Translations under genes and position numbers: made by a program
Part shown: positions 20,725-31,562 of the stretch, piece by piece
Numbering within the stretch: position 1 is the first letter of the stretch
How the letters are laid out: every line of letters begins with the position of its first letter
Assembly (NCBI RefSeq): GCF_018882415.1
Contig: NZ_JACVOL010000001.1
Location: forward strand, 1,899,531 to 1,963,530
Origin: Polynucleobacter sp. 86C-FISCH
GTDB taxonomy: Bacteria > Pseudomonadota > Gammaproteobacteria > Burkholderiales > Burkholderiaceae
Length of the DNA stretch: 64,000 bases
Direction: 5' to 3'
The notes under the pieces: model-generated
Told to the model about the DNA's origin: nothing
What the model saw: only the letters and a program-made list of their open reading frames with translations
The model's database searches: none

Positions 20725-22893
20725 TTAAGCGGATTCGCCAGTCGCTGGAGCAGCTTCTGTAGCCACTTCAGCAGCACCAGCTAAAGGAGCAATCGTGCCA
20801 CCCTCATCAGCCATCGCAGCCTTTAGTGACAAACGTAAACGACCGCGCTCATCAGCAGCTAACAACTTCACACGAACTACTTGGCCTTCTGCCAAATAGT
20901 CTTTAACTTCTTTTACACGCTCATTGGAAATTTCAGAGATGTGCAAGAGACCATCTTTACCTGGAAGAATGTTTACCAAAGCACCGAATTCGAGCAACTT
21001 CACAACTGGACCTTCGTAGATCTTGCCTACTTCAGCTTCAGCAGTAATGCCTTCGATACGTGCTTTTGCTTCTGCCATGCCTTCAGCAGATGTAGAAGCA
21101 ATAGTTACAGTGCCGTCATCCTTAATGTCGATGCTGCAACCAGTTTCTTTAGTCAACGCTTGAATTGTTGCGCCGCCTTTACCGATTACTTCACGAATCT
21201 TGTCTGGATGAATCTTGAAAGAAACCATGCGTGGAGCGTGTGCTGACAATTCTGTACGAACTGAACCCATCGCTTCTTGCATTTTGCTCAAGATGTGCAA
21301 GCGGCCTTCTTTAGCTTGCGCCAAAGCTACTTGCATAATTTCTTTAGTGATGCCTTGTACTTTGATGTCCATCTGCAAAGCAGTAATACCATTCGCTGTA
21401 CCAGCAACTTTAAAGTCCATATCGCCTAAGTGATCTTCGTCACCCAAGATGTCTGTCAACACAGCAAAGCGATTGCCATCAAGGATCAAGCCCATTGCTA
21501 CGCCAGCAACGTGCGCTTTAACTGGAACACCAGCGTCCATCATTGCCAAACAGCCACCGCAAACAGAAGCCATTGAGGATGAGCCATTGGACTCAGTAAT
21601 CTCTGAAACCACACGAATGCTATATGCAAAATCTTCTGCACTTGGCAATACTGGAATCAATGCACGTTTAGCCAAACGACCGTGACCAATTTCACGACGC
21701 TTAGGGCTACCTACGCGACCTGTTTCGCCAGTAGCAAACGGAGGCATGTTGTAGTGGAACATGAAACGATCGCGGTATTCACCTTCGAGCGCATCAATAA
21801 TTTGCTCGTCACGTGCAGTACCCAATGTTGCAACAACCAATGCTTGAGTTTCACCACGAGTAAACAATGCTGAACCGTGTGTACGTGGCAATACACCGTT
21901 GCGAATTTCGATTGGGCGAACTGTGCGTGTATCACGACCATCGATACGTGGCTCACCATTCAAAATCTGACTACGAACAATCTTCGCTTCGATTTCAAAC
22001 ATGATGTCGCTCACAGCAACAGCATCAACATCACCCTCTTCGGATAACTTAGCCATTACTTCTTTAGAAATTTCTTTGAGCTTGTCTGAACGAGCGCCTT
22101 TTTGACGAATCTGATAAGCCTCACGCAATGGCGCTTCAGCCAATGCAGTTACCTTAGCGATAAATGGCTCATCTTTAGGAGCTGCAGTCCAATCCCACTC
22201 AGGTTTGCCAGCTTCACGAACTAAATCATTAATAGCGTTGATCGCTGTTTGCATTTGGTCATGGCCGTATACAACTGCGCCCAACATTACTTCTTCAGAT
22301 AATTGGTTTGCTTCTGACTCAACCATCAATACAGCAGCTTGTGTACCAGCAACGATCAAATCGAGTTCGCTAGTAGCTTGTTCTGTACGCGTTGGATTCA
22401 AGAGGTATTGGCCATTAGCATAACCAACACGTGCTGCGCCAACTGGGCCGGCAAATGGGATGCCTGAAACAGCTAAGGCTGCAGATGCAGCGATCAAAGC
22501 AGGAATATCGGCAGGTACATCTGGGTTGATGGACAACACGTGCACCACAACCTGAACTTCGTTCAAGAAACCTTCTGGGAATAAAGGACGCAATGGGCGG
22601 TCAATCAAACGGGAGATCAATGTCTCGCCTTCAGATGGACGACCTTCGCGGCGGAAGAAGCCGCCAGGGATCTTGCCTGCTGCGTAAGTTTTTTCTAAGT
22701 AATCAACAGTCAATGGGAAAAATGATTGGCCTGGCTTTGCAGACTTAGAGGCTACAACTGTACCCATTACTACTGTGTCATCTACGTTAACGATAACGGC
22801 ACCACCGGCTTGACGAGCAATCTCGCCTGTTTCCAATGTTACTTGATGGTTGCCCCATTGAAAACTTTTTACTGCTTTTTTAAACATTGTCAT
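20725..22893 (-). CDS. pnp: Polyribonucleotide nucleotidyltransferase (PNPase)
   Basis: The phosphorolytic 3'-5' exoribonuclease has two RNase PH-like domains, a KH domain ([20 protein letters not shown]) and a C-terminal S1 domain. [17 protein letters not shown] and [16 protein letters not shown] motifs lie in the catalytic second PH domain. I choose the ATG at 22893 ([11 protein letters not shown], 722 residues) because GGAG lies 9 bases upstream. The frame extends 8 codons further to a GTG at 22917 without a better site. The transcript is expected to start upstream, at or before rpsO. Confidence 0.97.
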   Translation of the reverse strand: MTMFKKAVKSFQWGNHQVTLETGEIARQAGGAVIVNVDDTVVMGTVVASKSAKPGQSFFPLTVDYLEKTYAAGKIPGGFFRREGRPSEGETLISRLIDRPLRPLFPEGFLNEVQVVVHVLSINPDVPADIPALIAASAALAVSGIPFAGPVGAARVGYANGQYLLNPTRTEQATSELDLIVAGTQAAVLMVESEANQLSEEVMLGAVVYGHDQMQTAINAINDLVREAGKPEWDWTAAPKDEPFIAKVTALAEAPLREAYQIRQKGARSDKLKEISKEVMAKLSEEGDVDAVAVSDIMFEIEAKIVRSQILNGEPRIDGRDTRTVRPIEIRNGVLPRTHGSALFTRGETQALVVATLGTARDEQIIDALEGEYRDRFMFHYNMPPFATGETGRVGSPKRREIGHGRLAKRALIPVLPSAEDFAYSIRVVSEITESNGSSSMASVCGGCLAMMDAGVPVKAHVAGVAMGLILDGNRFAVLTDILGDEDHLGDMDFKVAGTANGITALQMDIKVQGITKEIMQVALAQAKEGRLHILSKMQEAMGSVRTELSAHAPRMVSFKIHPDKIREVIGKGGATIQALTKETGCSIDIKDDGTVTIASTSAEGMAEAKARIEGITAEAEVGKIYEGPVVKLLEFGALVNILPGKDGLLHISEISNERVKEVKDYLAEGQVVRVKLLAADERGRLRLSLKAAMADEGGTIAPLAGAAEVATEAAPATGESA

Positions 22894-22995
22894 TCTGATC
22901 TTCTCCAAATTGTTCACGCAAGACTCACATGAGCGTTACGCTTGTCGTGGGATAAAGCAGTGTCACGACAACACTGGAGCGATTTCGGATCACAA

Positions 22996-23057
22996 GGGAT
23001 GCCATTCCAGGGAGGCTCTGCATACAACCCAGAAACTCATTGGAATGACACAATCCC
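22996..23057 (-). promoter_or_regulatory. Stem-loop in the pnp 5' leader
   Basis: The arms GGGAT-GC-CATTCCA (22996-23009) and TGGAATG-ACACA-ATCCC (23041-23057) can form a 12-bp stem with an internal loop, about 100 bases before the pnp start. In E. coli a leader stem-loop at this place is cut by RNase III and used by PNPase to repress its own synthesis. The same role here is an inference. Confidence 0.55.
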
Positions 23058-23081
23058 CTACACAAATGATCTAAAGCGCCC

Positions 23082-23144
23082 AAAAAAACATGCCATCTGC
23101 TTAAGACTGATTCTGCGAAGAAACAACCCTAAGAAAGATGGCAT
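23082..23144 (-). terminator. rpsO terminator hairpin with T7 tract
   Basis: Arms 23090-23103 and 23130-23144 form a stem (ATGCCATCT/AGATGGCAT plus CTTA/TAAG around a small bulge) with a loop of about 26 bases. On the minus strand it is followed directly by G and seven T. It starts 17 bases after the rpsO stop. It probably ends part of the rpsO transcripts, with read-through supplying pnp. Confidence 0.7.
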
Positions 23145-23160
23145 TGCATACCGATAAGAA

Positions 23161-23430
23161 TTACTTACGGAGACCTAATTTCTCAATCAATGCGCGATAG
23201 CGATCCAAATCTTTGCCTTTGAGGTAATCCAAGAGGCGACGGCGACGTGAAACCATCTTCAACAAACCACGACGGCTGTGATGATCTTTAGCGTTAGCCT
23301 TGAAATGGGGGGTTAATTCATTGATACGGGCTGTGAGCAATGAAACTTGAACTTCAGGGCTACCCGTATCGTTTGCGCTGCGCGCGTTTTCTTTGACGAT
23401 TTCCGCCGTTTTAATATCAGCAACTGCCAT
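23161..23430 (-). CDS. rpsO: 30S ribosomal protein S15
   Basis: The 89-residue product [12 protein letters not shown]... contains the S15 signature ([23 protein letters not shown] region) that binds 16S rRNA helix 22. The ATG at 23430 is preceded by TAGGAG at good spacing. The upstream in-frame extension to 23523 is not plausible for this family. rpsO precedes pnp as in most proteobacteria. Confidence 0.98.
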   Translation of the reverse strand: MAVADIKTAEIVKENARSANDTGSPEVQVSLLTARINELTPHFKANAKDHHSRRGLLKMVSRRRRLLDYLKGKDLDRYRALIEKLGLRK

Positions 23431-23566
23431 TTTTAATACTCCTAACTTGCGAACACCTGAGCTTTCACCCAATAAGTGTCGTGCGTGTTTAACAAAATAA
23501 AACAAAAAAGCTTTATAAATCAAAGCCCTCGAATTGTAGCAGATGAATCAAGGCTAAAGTACGTGT

Positions 23567-23591
23567 AAAAAAACCGCCAAAGAGGCGGTTT
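23567..23591 (-). terminator. Terminator after leuA
   Basis: A perfect 8-bp stem (AAACCGCC, loop TCTTT on the minus strand, GGCGGTTT) runs into seven T residues in the leftward direction, about 38 bases past the leuA stop. It separates leuA from the rpsO-pnp unit. Confidence 0.85.
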
Positions 23592-23629
23592 GATAAAAAT
23601 ACATATATAAAACAATAACTTATGGATTT

Positions 23630-25177
23630 TTAAGGGGTCATTTGAGCGTTTAACTTGGCCTGGCTCGGATCATGCAGCTTGTTTAAGGCTGACAAGTAGG
23701 CTTTCGCAGAGGCTGCAATGATGTCCGGATCGGTACCCACACCATTCACAATGCGACCGCCTTTAGCCAAACGAACAGTCACTTCACCTTGAGATTGTGT
23801 TCCAGAGGTAATTGCATTAACTGAATAAAGCAATTGCTCTGCTCCACTCTTAGCAATACCTTCAATCGCATTCAAGCTGGCATCAACTGGACCGTTACCC
23901 TCTGCTTCTGAACTAATCTCTTTGTCACCCATACGGAAAGTCACACGTGACTTAGGTCGCTCACCAGTCTCAGAATGCTGGCTTAAGGAGATAAATTTGT
24001 AATGCTCGCCCTCTTCTGCTGCAGCTGAATCAGACATGATGGCAATAATATCTTCATCAAAAATCTCAGACTTCTGATCTGCCAAGGACTTAAAACGAGT
24101 AAACGCTTCATTCAAATCAGCCTCAGCTTCAACTGTAATGCCCAATTCTTGCAAGCGTTGCTTGAAAGCATTGCGACCTGATAACTTGCCCAAAACAATC
24201 TTGTTTGCTGACCAACCTACATCTTCTGCGCGCATGATTTCATAGGTGTCACGGTTTTTCAAAATGCCATCCTGATGAATGCCTGATGTGTGTGCAAAGG
24301 CGTTAGCCCCAACGACTGCTTTGTTGGGCTGAACGACAAAACCCGTAATTTGGGAAACCAACTTTGACGCTGGCACGATTTGGGTAGCATCAATACCGCA
24401 AACCATATCAAAGTAATCCTTGCGGGTACGCAATGACATCACAATTTCTTCTAATGCAGTATTACCTGCGCGTTCGCCCAAGCCATTAATCGTACACTCG
24501 ATTTGCCGAGCTCCGCCGATCTTGACGCCAGCCAAAGAGTTCGCAACAGCCATGCCCAAGTCATTATGGCAATGCACTGACCACACCGCTTTATCTGAGT
24601 TAGGTACTCGTGTGCGCAAGGTCTTAATAAACTCACCATACAACTCAGGGGTTGCGTAACCAACCGTATCTGGAATGTTGATGGTGGATGCGCCCTCATT
24701 AATTACGGCCTCAACGACTCTGCATAAGAAGTCCATCTCTGAGCGATAACCATCTTCTGCTGAGAACTCAATATCGGCAGCCAAGTTACGCGCAAAACGA
24801 ATAGAACGCTTAGCCTGCTCCAAAACCTCTTCTGGAGACATGCGCAACTTCACGGCCATATGCAATGGACTTGTGGCCAAGAATGCATGAATGCGCTTAG
24901 CGTTAGCTGCTTGCAAGGCATCAGCAGCACGGGTAATGTCTTTGTCATTTGCTCTGGCGAGCGAGCAAACAATCGAATCTTTGACAGCAGCTGCCACAGC
25001 AGAAATAGCCTGGAAGTCACCTTCAGAGCTAGCTGCAAAACCAGCTTCGATCACATCAACCTTAAGACGCTCTAGCTGACGGGCAATCCGTACTTTTTCG
25101 TCTTTAGTCATCGATGCGCCTGGTGACTGCTCGCCATCACGTAAGGTGGTATCAAAAATGATTACTTTGTCGCTCAT
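23630..25177 (-). CDS. leuA: 2-isopropylmalate synthase
   Basis: The 515-residue enzyme condenses acetyl-CoA and 2-oxoisovalerate in the first step of leucine synthesis. [15 protein letters not shown] is the N-terminal signature, [17 protein letters not shown] carries the metal-binding His pair, and the last 130 residues are the regulatory domain that binds leucine. CGGAGAG precedes the ATG. A leucine-rich leader and terminator hairpin lie directly upstream, so leuA should be controlled by attenuation. Confidence 0.98.
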   Translation of the reverse strand: MSDKVIIFDTTLRDGEQSPGASMTKDEKVRIARQLERLKVDVIEAGFAASSEGDFQAISAVAAAVKDSIVCSLARANDKDITRAADALQAANAKRIHAFLATSPLHMAVKLRMSPEEVLEQAKRSIRFARNLAADIEFSAEDGYRSEMDFLCRVVEAVINEGASTINIPDTVGYATPELYGEFIKTLRTRVPNSDKAVWSVHCHNDLGMAVANSLAGVKIGGARQIECTINGLGERAGNTALEEIVMSLRTRKDYFDMVCGIDATQIVPASKLVSQITGFVVQPNKAVVGANAFAHTSGIHQDGILKNRDTYEIMRAEDVGWSANKIVLGKLSGRNAFKQRLQELGITVEAEADLNEAFTRFKSLADQKSEIFDEDIIAIMSDSAAAEEGEHYKFISLSQHSETGERPKSRVTFRMGDKEISSEAEGNGPVDASLNAIEGIAKSGAEQLLYSVNAITSGTQSQGEVTVRLAKGGRIVNGVGTDPDIIAASAKAYLSALNKLHDPSQAKLNAQMTP

Positions 25178-25231
25178 TACTACTCTCCGGTTTTAAATAC
25201 TGCTGAACTCATTAATACATTCTTATAAAAC

Positions 25232-25255
25232 AAAAACCCCAGCAATTTGCTGGGG
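25232..25255 (-). terminator. leuA attenuator terminator
   Basis: On the minus strand CCCCAGC and GCTGGGG form a 7-bp GC-rich stem (extendable to 9) with a 5-base loop, followed by TTTTTGTTTT. It lies 42 bases after the leader peptide stop and 55 bases before leuA. The sequence TGGGGC in the leader codons can pair with GCCCCA of the left arm and would compete with this hairpin. Confidence 0.8.
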
Positions 25256-25296
25256 CTGGTATCTGGTGGCTAATGAATTTCTTTTATCTCATTAAC

Positions 25297-25374
25297 TCAG
25301 GCCTTACCCGCCCCAAGCTTTAGGCTTAGTGCTAGCAGAAGAAGGCTAGATAAAAATGAGAAATTCATAGTCAT
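25297..25374 (-). CDS. leuL: leu operon leader peptide
   Basis: A 25-codon ORF encodes MTMNFSFLSSLLLL followed by ALSLKLGAGKA, with eight leucines. These include a run of four (CTT CTT CTG CTA) and two further CTA codons. It ends 42 bases before a strong terminator hairpin that precedes leuA. This is the arrangement of classical amino-acid attenuators: scarce Leu-tRNA stalls the ribosome in the leader and prevents the terminator. A second ATG at 25368 is an alternative start. No Shine-Dalgarno is obvious, and a TATAGT just upstream (25381-25386) would put a transcript start very near the ATG. Confidence 0.8.
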   Translation of the reverse strand: MTMNFSFLSSLLLLALSLKLGAGKA

Positions 25375-25402
25375 GGAATTACTATACCCCAAAATTGTGG
25401 AA

Positions 25403-26266
25403 TTAGCTAAAACGCTTTCCACTGAGTCGTTCCCAGGCCCAAATGACATAGCCGGATATGGAATAAACCACGAACAAGCCAAATAGAGTCAACGGCGGAT
25501 TCGATGAGATCAAAACAAAAGTGAGGATCATCAGAACCATGACGCCAAAAGGCACGCGGTAGCGAACATCTAAGGCCTTGCCACTATAAAAACGGGCATT
25601 AGAAACCATGGTGAGACCGGCATAAACAGCGATAAAGAAGGTTACCCATGGAATCGCCGTATCTCGCACCGGAATCTTGTTGTCATCGGCTAACCAAATG
25701 AAACCAGCCATTAAGGCGCCAGCTGCTGGACTTGGCAGGCCTTGGAAAAACTTCTTATCCACTACGCCCGTGTTTACGTTAAAGCGAGCTAAACGCAAAG
25801 CAGCGCCAGCGCAGTAAGTAAATGCAGCCAACCAACCCCATTTACCCAAATCTTTTAGAGCCCATTCGTAAGCAACCAATGCAGGCGCAACACCAAAGGA
25901 AACCATATCAGCCAATGAATCGTATTGCTCGCCAAAAGCGCTCTGAGTGTTAGTCATGCGCGCTACACGACCATCCATTCCATCCAAGACTAGAGATGCA
26001 AAGATCGCAATAGCAGCCATTTCAAACTGATGGTTCATCGCATTAACAATGGCGAAGAAACCGCAAAACAAAGCGGCGGTAGTAAATGCGTTTGGTAGGA
26101 GATAAATGCCCTTGCTACGTAAGCGGGGCTTTTGAGGATGCAACTCCTCTACTTCGTAATCAATCTCATCGCCCAACTCCTCTGCCCACTGCTGATCAGA
26201 ATTGGCAGTATGTCTATGGGAGAGACGACTCCGGTCTATGCGACCACGACGGCGAAATGTTGTCAA
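25403..26266 (-). CDS. pssA: CDP-diacylglycerol--serine O-phosphatidyltransferase
   Basis: The 287-residue membrane enzyme makes phosphatidylserine. The CDP-alcohol phosphatidyltransferase motif is intact: LDGMDGRVARMTN, then G x3 D x3 D in SAFGEQYDSLAD. Several membrane helices follow. About 60 polar, Arg-rich residues precede the first helix, so the true start could be slightly downstream, but no better-supported ATG is seen. It follows psd with a 28-base gap, giving both steps of phosphatidylethanolamine synthesis together. Confidence 0.95.
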   Translation of the reverse strand: MTTFRRRGRIDRSRLSHRHTANSDQQWAEELGDEIDYEVEELHPQKPRLRSKGIYLLPNAFTTAALFCGFFAIVNAMNHQFEMAAIAIFASLVLDGMDGRVARMTNTQSAFGEQYDSLADMVSFGVAPALVAYEWALKDLGKWGWLAAFTYCAGAALRLARFNVNTGVVDKKFFQGLPSPAAGALMAGFIWLADDNKIPVRDTAIPWVTFFIAVYAGLTMVSNARFYSGKALDVRYRVPFGVMVLMILTFVLISSNPPLTLFGLFVVYSISGYVIWAWERLSGKRFS

Positions 26267-26294
26267 AAAATATCCTAGTGAATAATATTTCGAA

Positions 26295-26942
26295 TCAATC
26301 TAAGCCAGGCAAACGTGCCAAGGCTGTATTTGTTGCAAATACTTTATCACCAACGCTCACTAATGGCTCAGCAGTCAGCGGTAAATACACATCCACGCGT
26401 GAACCAAAGCGAATAAATCCATAACGCTCACCCGCCTTGAGACGGTCACCAACGTGTATATAGCAAAGAATGCGGCGTGCAATCAAACCAGCAACCTGAA
26501 CCAAAGTCACGATTTGACCATTGGCGTCAATCACAACGGCATTACGCTCATTCTCAGTGGATGCTTTATCTAAATCTGCGTTTACGAACTTACCAGGGAA
26601 ATACTGAACCTCTTTCACCAAGCCATTAACTGCGCTACGGTTAGAGTGAACATTGAATACATTCATGAATACGCTAATTTTGAGCGCTTCACGACCAGCA
26701 TAAGGATCATTGGTTTTCTCAACAACCACAATGCGACCATCAGCTGGAGACAAAACTAAATCACGACCCATCGCAGGAATGCGCTGCGGATCGCGGAAGA
26801 ACTGCAGAACAAAGATAAAGATGATCCAAAGCGGCCATGACCAAGCAATGCCACCGAGATAGTGGACAAGTAAAGTCACCGCCCCCACTAACGCTAAATA
26901 CGGCCAACCTTCTTTCGCAATAATGGGGTGTGGATACATCAT
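26295..26942 (-). CDS. psd: Phosphatidylserine decarboxylase
   Basis: The 215-residue protein matches the short proenzyme class. It has an N-terminal hydrophobic anchor and a self-cleavage site at Gly-Ser in [14 protein letters not shown] near the C-terminus, which yields the pyruvoyl group on the alpha chain. [17 protein letters not shown] is the conserved His region. It converts phosphatidylserine to phosphatidylethanolamine. It lies between ilvC and pssA on the same strand. Confidence 0.95.
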   Translation of the reverse strand: MMYPHPIIAKEGWPYLALVGAVTLLVHYLGGIAWSWPLWIIFIFVLQFFRDPQRIPAMGRDLVLSPADGRIVVVEKTNDPYAGREALKISVFMNVFNVHSNRSAVNGLVKEVQYFPGKFVNADLDKASTENERNAVVIDANGQIVTLVQVAGLIARRILCYIHVGDRLKAGERYGFIRFGSRVDVYLPLTAEPLVSVGDKVFATNTALARLPGLD

Positions 26943-26984
26943 CTTTGTTCTGAGCCTTTTTATTTACTTCTATTGGTTAGTTTC

Positions 26985-28043
<1,059 letters not shown>

Positions 28044-28051
28044 TTAAAAAA

Positions 28052-28543
28052 TTAAACCTTGAGGATGCGCTCTCCGCGACCAATTCCAGAACCACCCGAG
28101 CGGACAGTTTCCAAAATCGATGCGCGATCGATCGAATCAATAAAGGCATCCAGCTTGGCACCATCGCCAGTCAACTCGATGGTGTAACTCTTGTCAGTCA
28201 CATCAATGATGCGACCGCGGAAGATATCAGTAGTGCGTTTGAGCTCTTCACGCTCTTTTCCAACAGCACGAACCTTGATCATCATGAGCTCGCGCTCAAT
28301 ATGAGGACCCTCACTCAAATCAAATACCTTAACGACTTCAACCAAACGGTTTAAGTGTTTAGTGATTTGCTCAATGACATCATCGGAACCAAAGGTAACA
28401 ATTGTCATGCGAGATAAGGATGGGTCTTCAGTAGGCGCAACACTTAACGTATCAATGTTGTAGCCGCGAGCAGAAAAAAGACCTACTACGCGTGATAAGG
28501 CACCCGGCTCGTTCTCAATCAGTACAGAAATAATATGGCGCAT
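28052..28543 (-). CDS. ilvH: Acetolactate synthase small (regulatory) subunit
   Basis: The 163-residue protein begins MRHIISVLIENEPGALSRVVGLFSARGYNIDTL, which is an ACT domain, followed by a second ACT-like half. It binds valine and regulates the catalytic subunit. Its start overlaps the ilvI stop by one base, so the pair should be translationally coupled. Confidence 0.97.
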   Translation of the reverse strand: MRHIISVLIENEPGALSRVVGLFSARGYNIDTLSVAPTEDPSLSRMTIVTFGSDDVIEQITKHLNRLVEVVKVFDLSEGPHIERELMMIKVRAVGKEREELKRTTDIFRGRIIDVTDKSYTIELTGDGAKLDAFIDSIDRASILETVRSGGSGIGRGERILKV

Positions 28544-30330
28544 TAGAGATCCTCACTACCCAAAAGCATTTCAGTAATACCCTTACCTGCTTGAACCATA
28601 GGCCAAACGTTTTCTTCTGGGTCAGTCTGGAAATCCATGAATACAGTGCGATCTTTTAAGCGAATAGCTTCTTTAAGAGCACCCTCAACATCGGATTTCT
28701 TTTCAATACGCATACCAACGTGACCATAGGCTTCAGCCAACTTCACAAAGTCAGGCAAGGAATCCATGTATGAGCTGGAGTAGCGCTTGTTATATGTGAG
28801 CTCTTGCCACTGGCGAACCATACCTAGGTAACGGTTATTTAAGGACACGATCTTCACAGGAGTGTCGTACTGCTTACAAGTCGACAGCTCTTGAATACAC
28901 ATCTGAATAGAGCCTTCACCAGTAATGGTGAACACATCTTTTTCTGGGAATGCTTTTTTGATACCCATGGCGTATGGCAAGCCAACACCCATGGTGCCAA
29001 GACCACCAGAATTAATCCAACGACGTGGCTTATCAAACTTATAGAACTGAGCAGCCCACATTTGATGCTGACCTACGTCGGAGCAAATAAATGCATCACC
29101 ACCTGTGAGTTCCCACAATTTTTGTACAACATACTGTGGCTTAACAATTTGAGAGGCTTCGTCGTACTTCAAGCAATCTTTTTTGCGCCACTCATTAATC
29201 TGATCCCACCAGGCGGCAACCTTATCGCCATTCTTACGTGGGCCAGCTGCCTTGATTTGAGCAGTCATCTCAACCAGTACTTCTTTGAGGTTGCCAACGA
29301 TAGGAACATCCACCTTCACGCGCTTAGAAATCACAGAAGGATCGATGTCAATGTGAATGATTTTGCGTGGATGACTTGCAAAGTGCGCAGTATTACCGAT
29401 CACGCGATCATCAAAACGCGCGCCAATCGCAATCAACACATCACTGTGCTGCATAGCCATATTGGCTTCGTACGTTCCATGCATACCGAGCATGCCCACA
29501 AATTGGGGGCTTGTTCCAGGAAATCCACCCAAGCCCATCAAGGTATTGGTAACTGGATAACCCAAAAGATCCGCGAACTCTTTTAACTCAGGAGCAGCGT
29601 CTGACAAAATCACGCCACCACCGGTGTAGATATATGGACGCTCAGCTTCTTGCAACAAGGCAACCGCTTTACGTATCTGACCGCTATGACCCTTTACTAC
29701 AGGGTTGTAGGAGCGCATCTCCAATGTATCTGGATAAACAAACGGCCCTTTAGCCGCTGAAACATCTTTAGGTATATCGATCAACACAGGACCTGGACGA
29801 CCAGTCTGCGCGATGTGAAAAGCTTTCTTCAAAACCAGCGGAAGATCTTTAACGTCTTTCACGAGGAAATTGTGTTTTACGACTGGGCGTGTAATACCAA
29901 CAGTGTCAGCCTCTTGGAAAGCATCTTCACCGATAGCATAAGTAGGAACGTTACCGCTGATGATCACCATGGGGATCGAATCAGTGTAAGCAGTCGCAAT
30001 ACCAGTAACCGCATTGGTAACACCGGGGCCTGAGGTAACTAGTGCTACACCAACCTTACCGGTTGCGCGAGCATAGCCATCAGCCGCATGAACTGCTGCC
30101 TGCTCATGACGAACAAGAATATGTTCAAACTTGTCCTGCTTAAAAATTTCGTCATAGATAAAGAGAACGGAGCCGCCTGGGTAACCCCAAACGAATTCAA
30201 CACCCTCTTTGTGCAATGCATGAACGAGCATCTCTGCGCCAATCATTTCTGGAGGCGCTGCATCATTGTTTGTATTTGCTGAGTCTTTGTTAGCTTTGCT
30301 AGCTAAAAATTCGGCGCTGCTTGTATTCAT
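28543..30330 (-). CDS. ilvI: Acetolactate synthase large (catalytic) subunit
   Basis: The 595-residue ThDP enzyme has the expected three domains. GVEFVWGYPGGSVLFIYDE and VRHEQAAVHAADGYARATGK are the N-terminal substrate and catalytic Glu region, and GEGSIQM with a following NN is the ThDP/Mg motif. About 25 polar residues precede the conserved part. AAGGA lies 10 bases before the ATG. It heads the ilvI-ilvH-ilvC-psd-pssA run; no leader peptide was found upstream of it. Confidence 0.97.
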   Translation of the reverse strand: MNTSSAEFLASKANKDSANTNNDAAPPEMIGAEMLVHALHKEGVEFVWGYPGGSVLFIYDEIFKQDKFEHILVRHEQAAVHAADGYARATGKVGVALVTSGPGVTNAVTGIATAYTDSIPMVIISGNVPTYAIGEDAFQEADTVGITRPVVKHNFLVKDVKDLPLVLKKAFHIAQTGRPGPVLIDIPKDVSAAKGPFVYPDTLEMRSYNPVVKGHSGQIRKAVALLQEAERPYIYTGGGVILSDAAPELKEFADLLGYPVTNTLMGLGGFPGTSPQFVGMLGMHGTYEANMAMQHSDVLIAIGARFDDRVIGNTAHFASHPRKIIHIDIDPSVISKRVKVDVPIVGNLKEVLVEMTAQIKAAGPRKNGDKVAAWWDQINEWRKKDCLKYDEASQIVKPQYVVQKLWELTGGDAFICSDVGQHQMWAAQFYKFDKPRRWINSGGLGTMGVGLPYAMGIKKAFPEKDVFTITGEGSIQMCIQELSTCKQYDTPVKIVSLNNRYLGMVRQWQELTYNKRYSSSYMDSLPDFVKLAEAYGHVGMRIEKKSDVEGALKEAIRLKDRTVFMDFQTDPEENVWPMVQAGKGITEMLLGSEDL

Positions 30331-30523
30331 TTTCTTTCGTCCTTTGCAATTTTCGGCAAAAAATTGATTGGTCTGTTCTATCTCCTGCTTATGGCCTGAG
30401 TTCGAACGGCGCTGCTACCGGAAAAAACCACTTCTTGAATGAGATTCTAGGTAGTAAGCCCTATATTCTATAGCAATCCCCTAAAATGGCTGAATTCTTA
30501 CCGATTCAGGTCTAATCCATTGC

Positions 30524-31093
30524 ATGGCATCAGCCCAAGAACTATCTGACTTTCTCAGCAGTGTTGAGCAGCGCGCCTTTAAGCAGGCGGTATATGCCGT
30601 GCGTGACGACGACGCAGCATTAGATATTGTTCAAGATGCCATGATCAAACTGGCTGAAAAATATGGTGATAGGCCGGCAGCAGAGCTGCCCTTAGTTTTC
30701 ACCAGAATTTTGCAAAATCGAATTCATGACTGGTTTAGAAGGCAAAAAGTCAGAAATACCTGGGTCACCCTTTTTTCCAATATGGGCAAAAAGGCCGATG
30801 AAAGCGATGATTTTGACCCCTTAGAGTCCCTTTCAGCCCCTGATGACAGTGAAATTCACCAAGATGGGGCTCAAAAGCTTGAAAAAAGTCAGCTTTTACA
30901 GGCTTTGGAGTCAGAAATATCTAAATTGCCTGTACGTCAACGAGAAGCCTTCCTGATGCGTTATTGGGATGAGCTAAGTATTACTGAGACGGCACTGGCA
31001 ATGAGTTGTAGCGAAGGTAGCGTCAAAACTCACTGTTCTAGAGCCACCCAAACATTAGCTAAAGCATTGAAATTAAAAGGAATTACGCTGTGA
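30524..31093 (+). CDS. ECF-type RNA polymerase sigma factor
   Basis: The 189-residue protein has sigma region 2 (ALDIVQDAMIKLAEKY, then FTRILQNRIHDWFRRQKVR) and region 4 with a helix-turn-helix (LPVRQREAFLMRYWDELSITETALAMSCSEGSVKTHCSRATQ). The linker is longer than usual and acidic. The downstream gene overlaps by 4 bases and encodes a small protein with one membrane helix that could be its anti-sigma partner. It is divergent from ilvI. The regulon cannot be inferred. Confidence 0.92.
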   Translation: MASAQELSDFLSSVEQRAFKQAVYAVRDDDAALDIVQDAMIKLAEKYGDRPAAELPLVFTRILQNRIHDWFRRQKVRNTWVTLFSNMGKKADESDDFDPLESLSAPDDSEIHQDGAQKLEKSQLLQALESEISKLPVRQREAFLMRYWDELSITETALAMSCSEGSVKTHCSRATQTLAKALKLKGITL

Positions 31094-31548
31094 AACACTT
31101 AGTTGACCAACTAAACCAGACCCAAGCAGACCAATTTGGCCAGGCTAGCGCTGCCCTGCTCCGTCAAGGTGCTCACACCATTCCCCAGAACATTAAAGAT
31201 CGCCTATACGCAGCTCGCATGAAGGCGCTATCTGTTAAAAAACCTGAAAAAGTACGCATTCAAAAGCAAGTTTTGGCTGGATCTGCCCGTAACTGGACAT
31301 CTGGATCAAACGGCACTTGGGACACCTTGGGCTGGATTGCTCCACTTGTGGTCTTGGTATTTGGCTTGATTGGCATTGCCCAGTGGCAAGATGATTCACG
31401 CATCAATGACATTGCTGAAGTAGATGCGGCACTATTGTCTGATGACGTACCACCAGATGCCTATGCTGATAGCGGATTTATGGCCTTTCTTAAAAACGGC
31501 CCTCTCTCTGAGTCAGATGGCTCATCAGACTCAATTCAAAGCAAATAA
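31090..31548 (+). CDS. DUF3619 family membrane protein, possible anti-sigma partner
   Basis: The 152-residue protein has a soluble N-terminal half of about 75 residues, one clear hydrophobic helix (about residues 79-97, LGWIAPLVVLVFGLIGIAQ) and an acidic C-terminal tail. It resembles DUF3619 proteins found after ECF sigma genes in Burkholderiales. The 4-base overlap with the sigma gene, cytosolic N-terminus and single helix suggest a membrane anti-sigma role, which is inference. Confidence 0.8.
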   Translation: MKHLVDQLNQTQADQFGQASAALLRQGAHTIPQNIKDRLYAARMKALSVKKPEKVRIQKQVLAGSARNWTSGSNGTWDTLGWIAPLVVLVFGLIGIAQWQDDSRINDIAEVDAALLSDDVPPDAYADSGFMAFLKNGPLSESDGSSDSIQSK

Positions 31549-31562
31549 TTCCGACTCATTCG

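Noticed and set aside
28891..29586. 231-codon ORF antisense to ilvI
   Set aside because: It is a shadow of the ilvI codon pattern, with no family similarity and an improbable composition.
30331..30523. Possible ilvI leader attenuator
   Set aside because: I found no Ile/Val/Leu-rich short ORF and no hairpin with a T tract between the ilvI start and the divergent sigma gene. The palindrome CTATATTCTATAG there may serve as -10 elements but is not specific.
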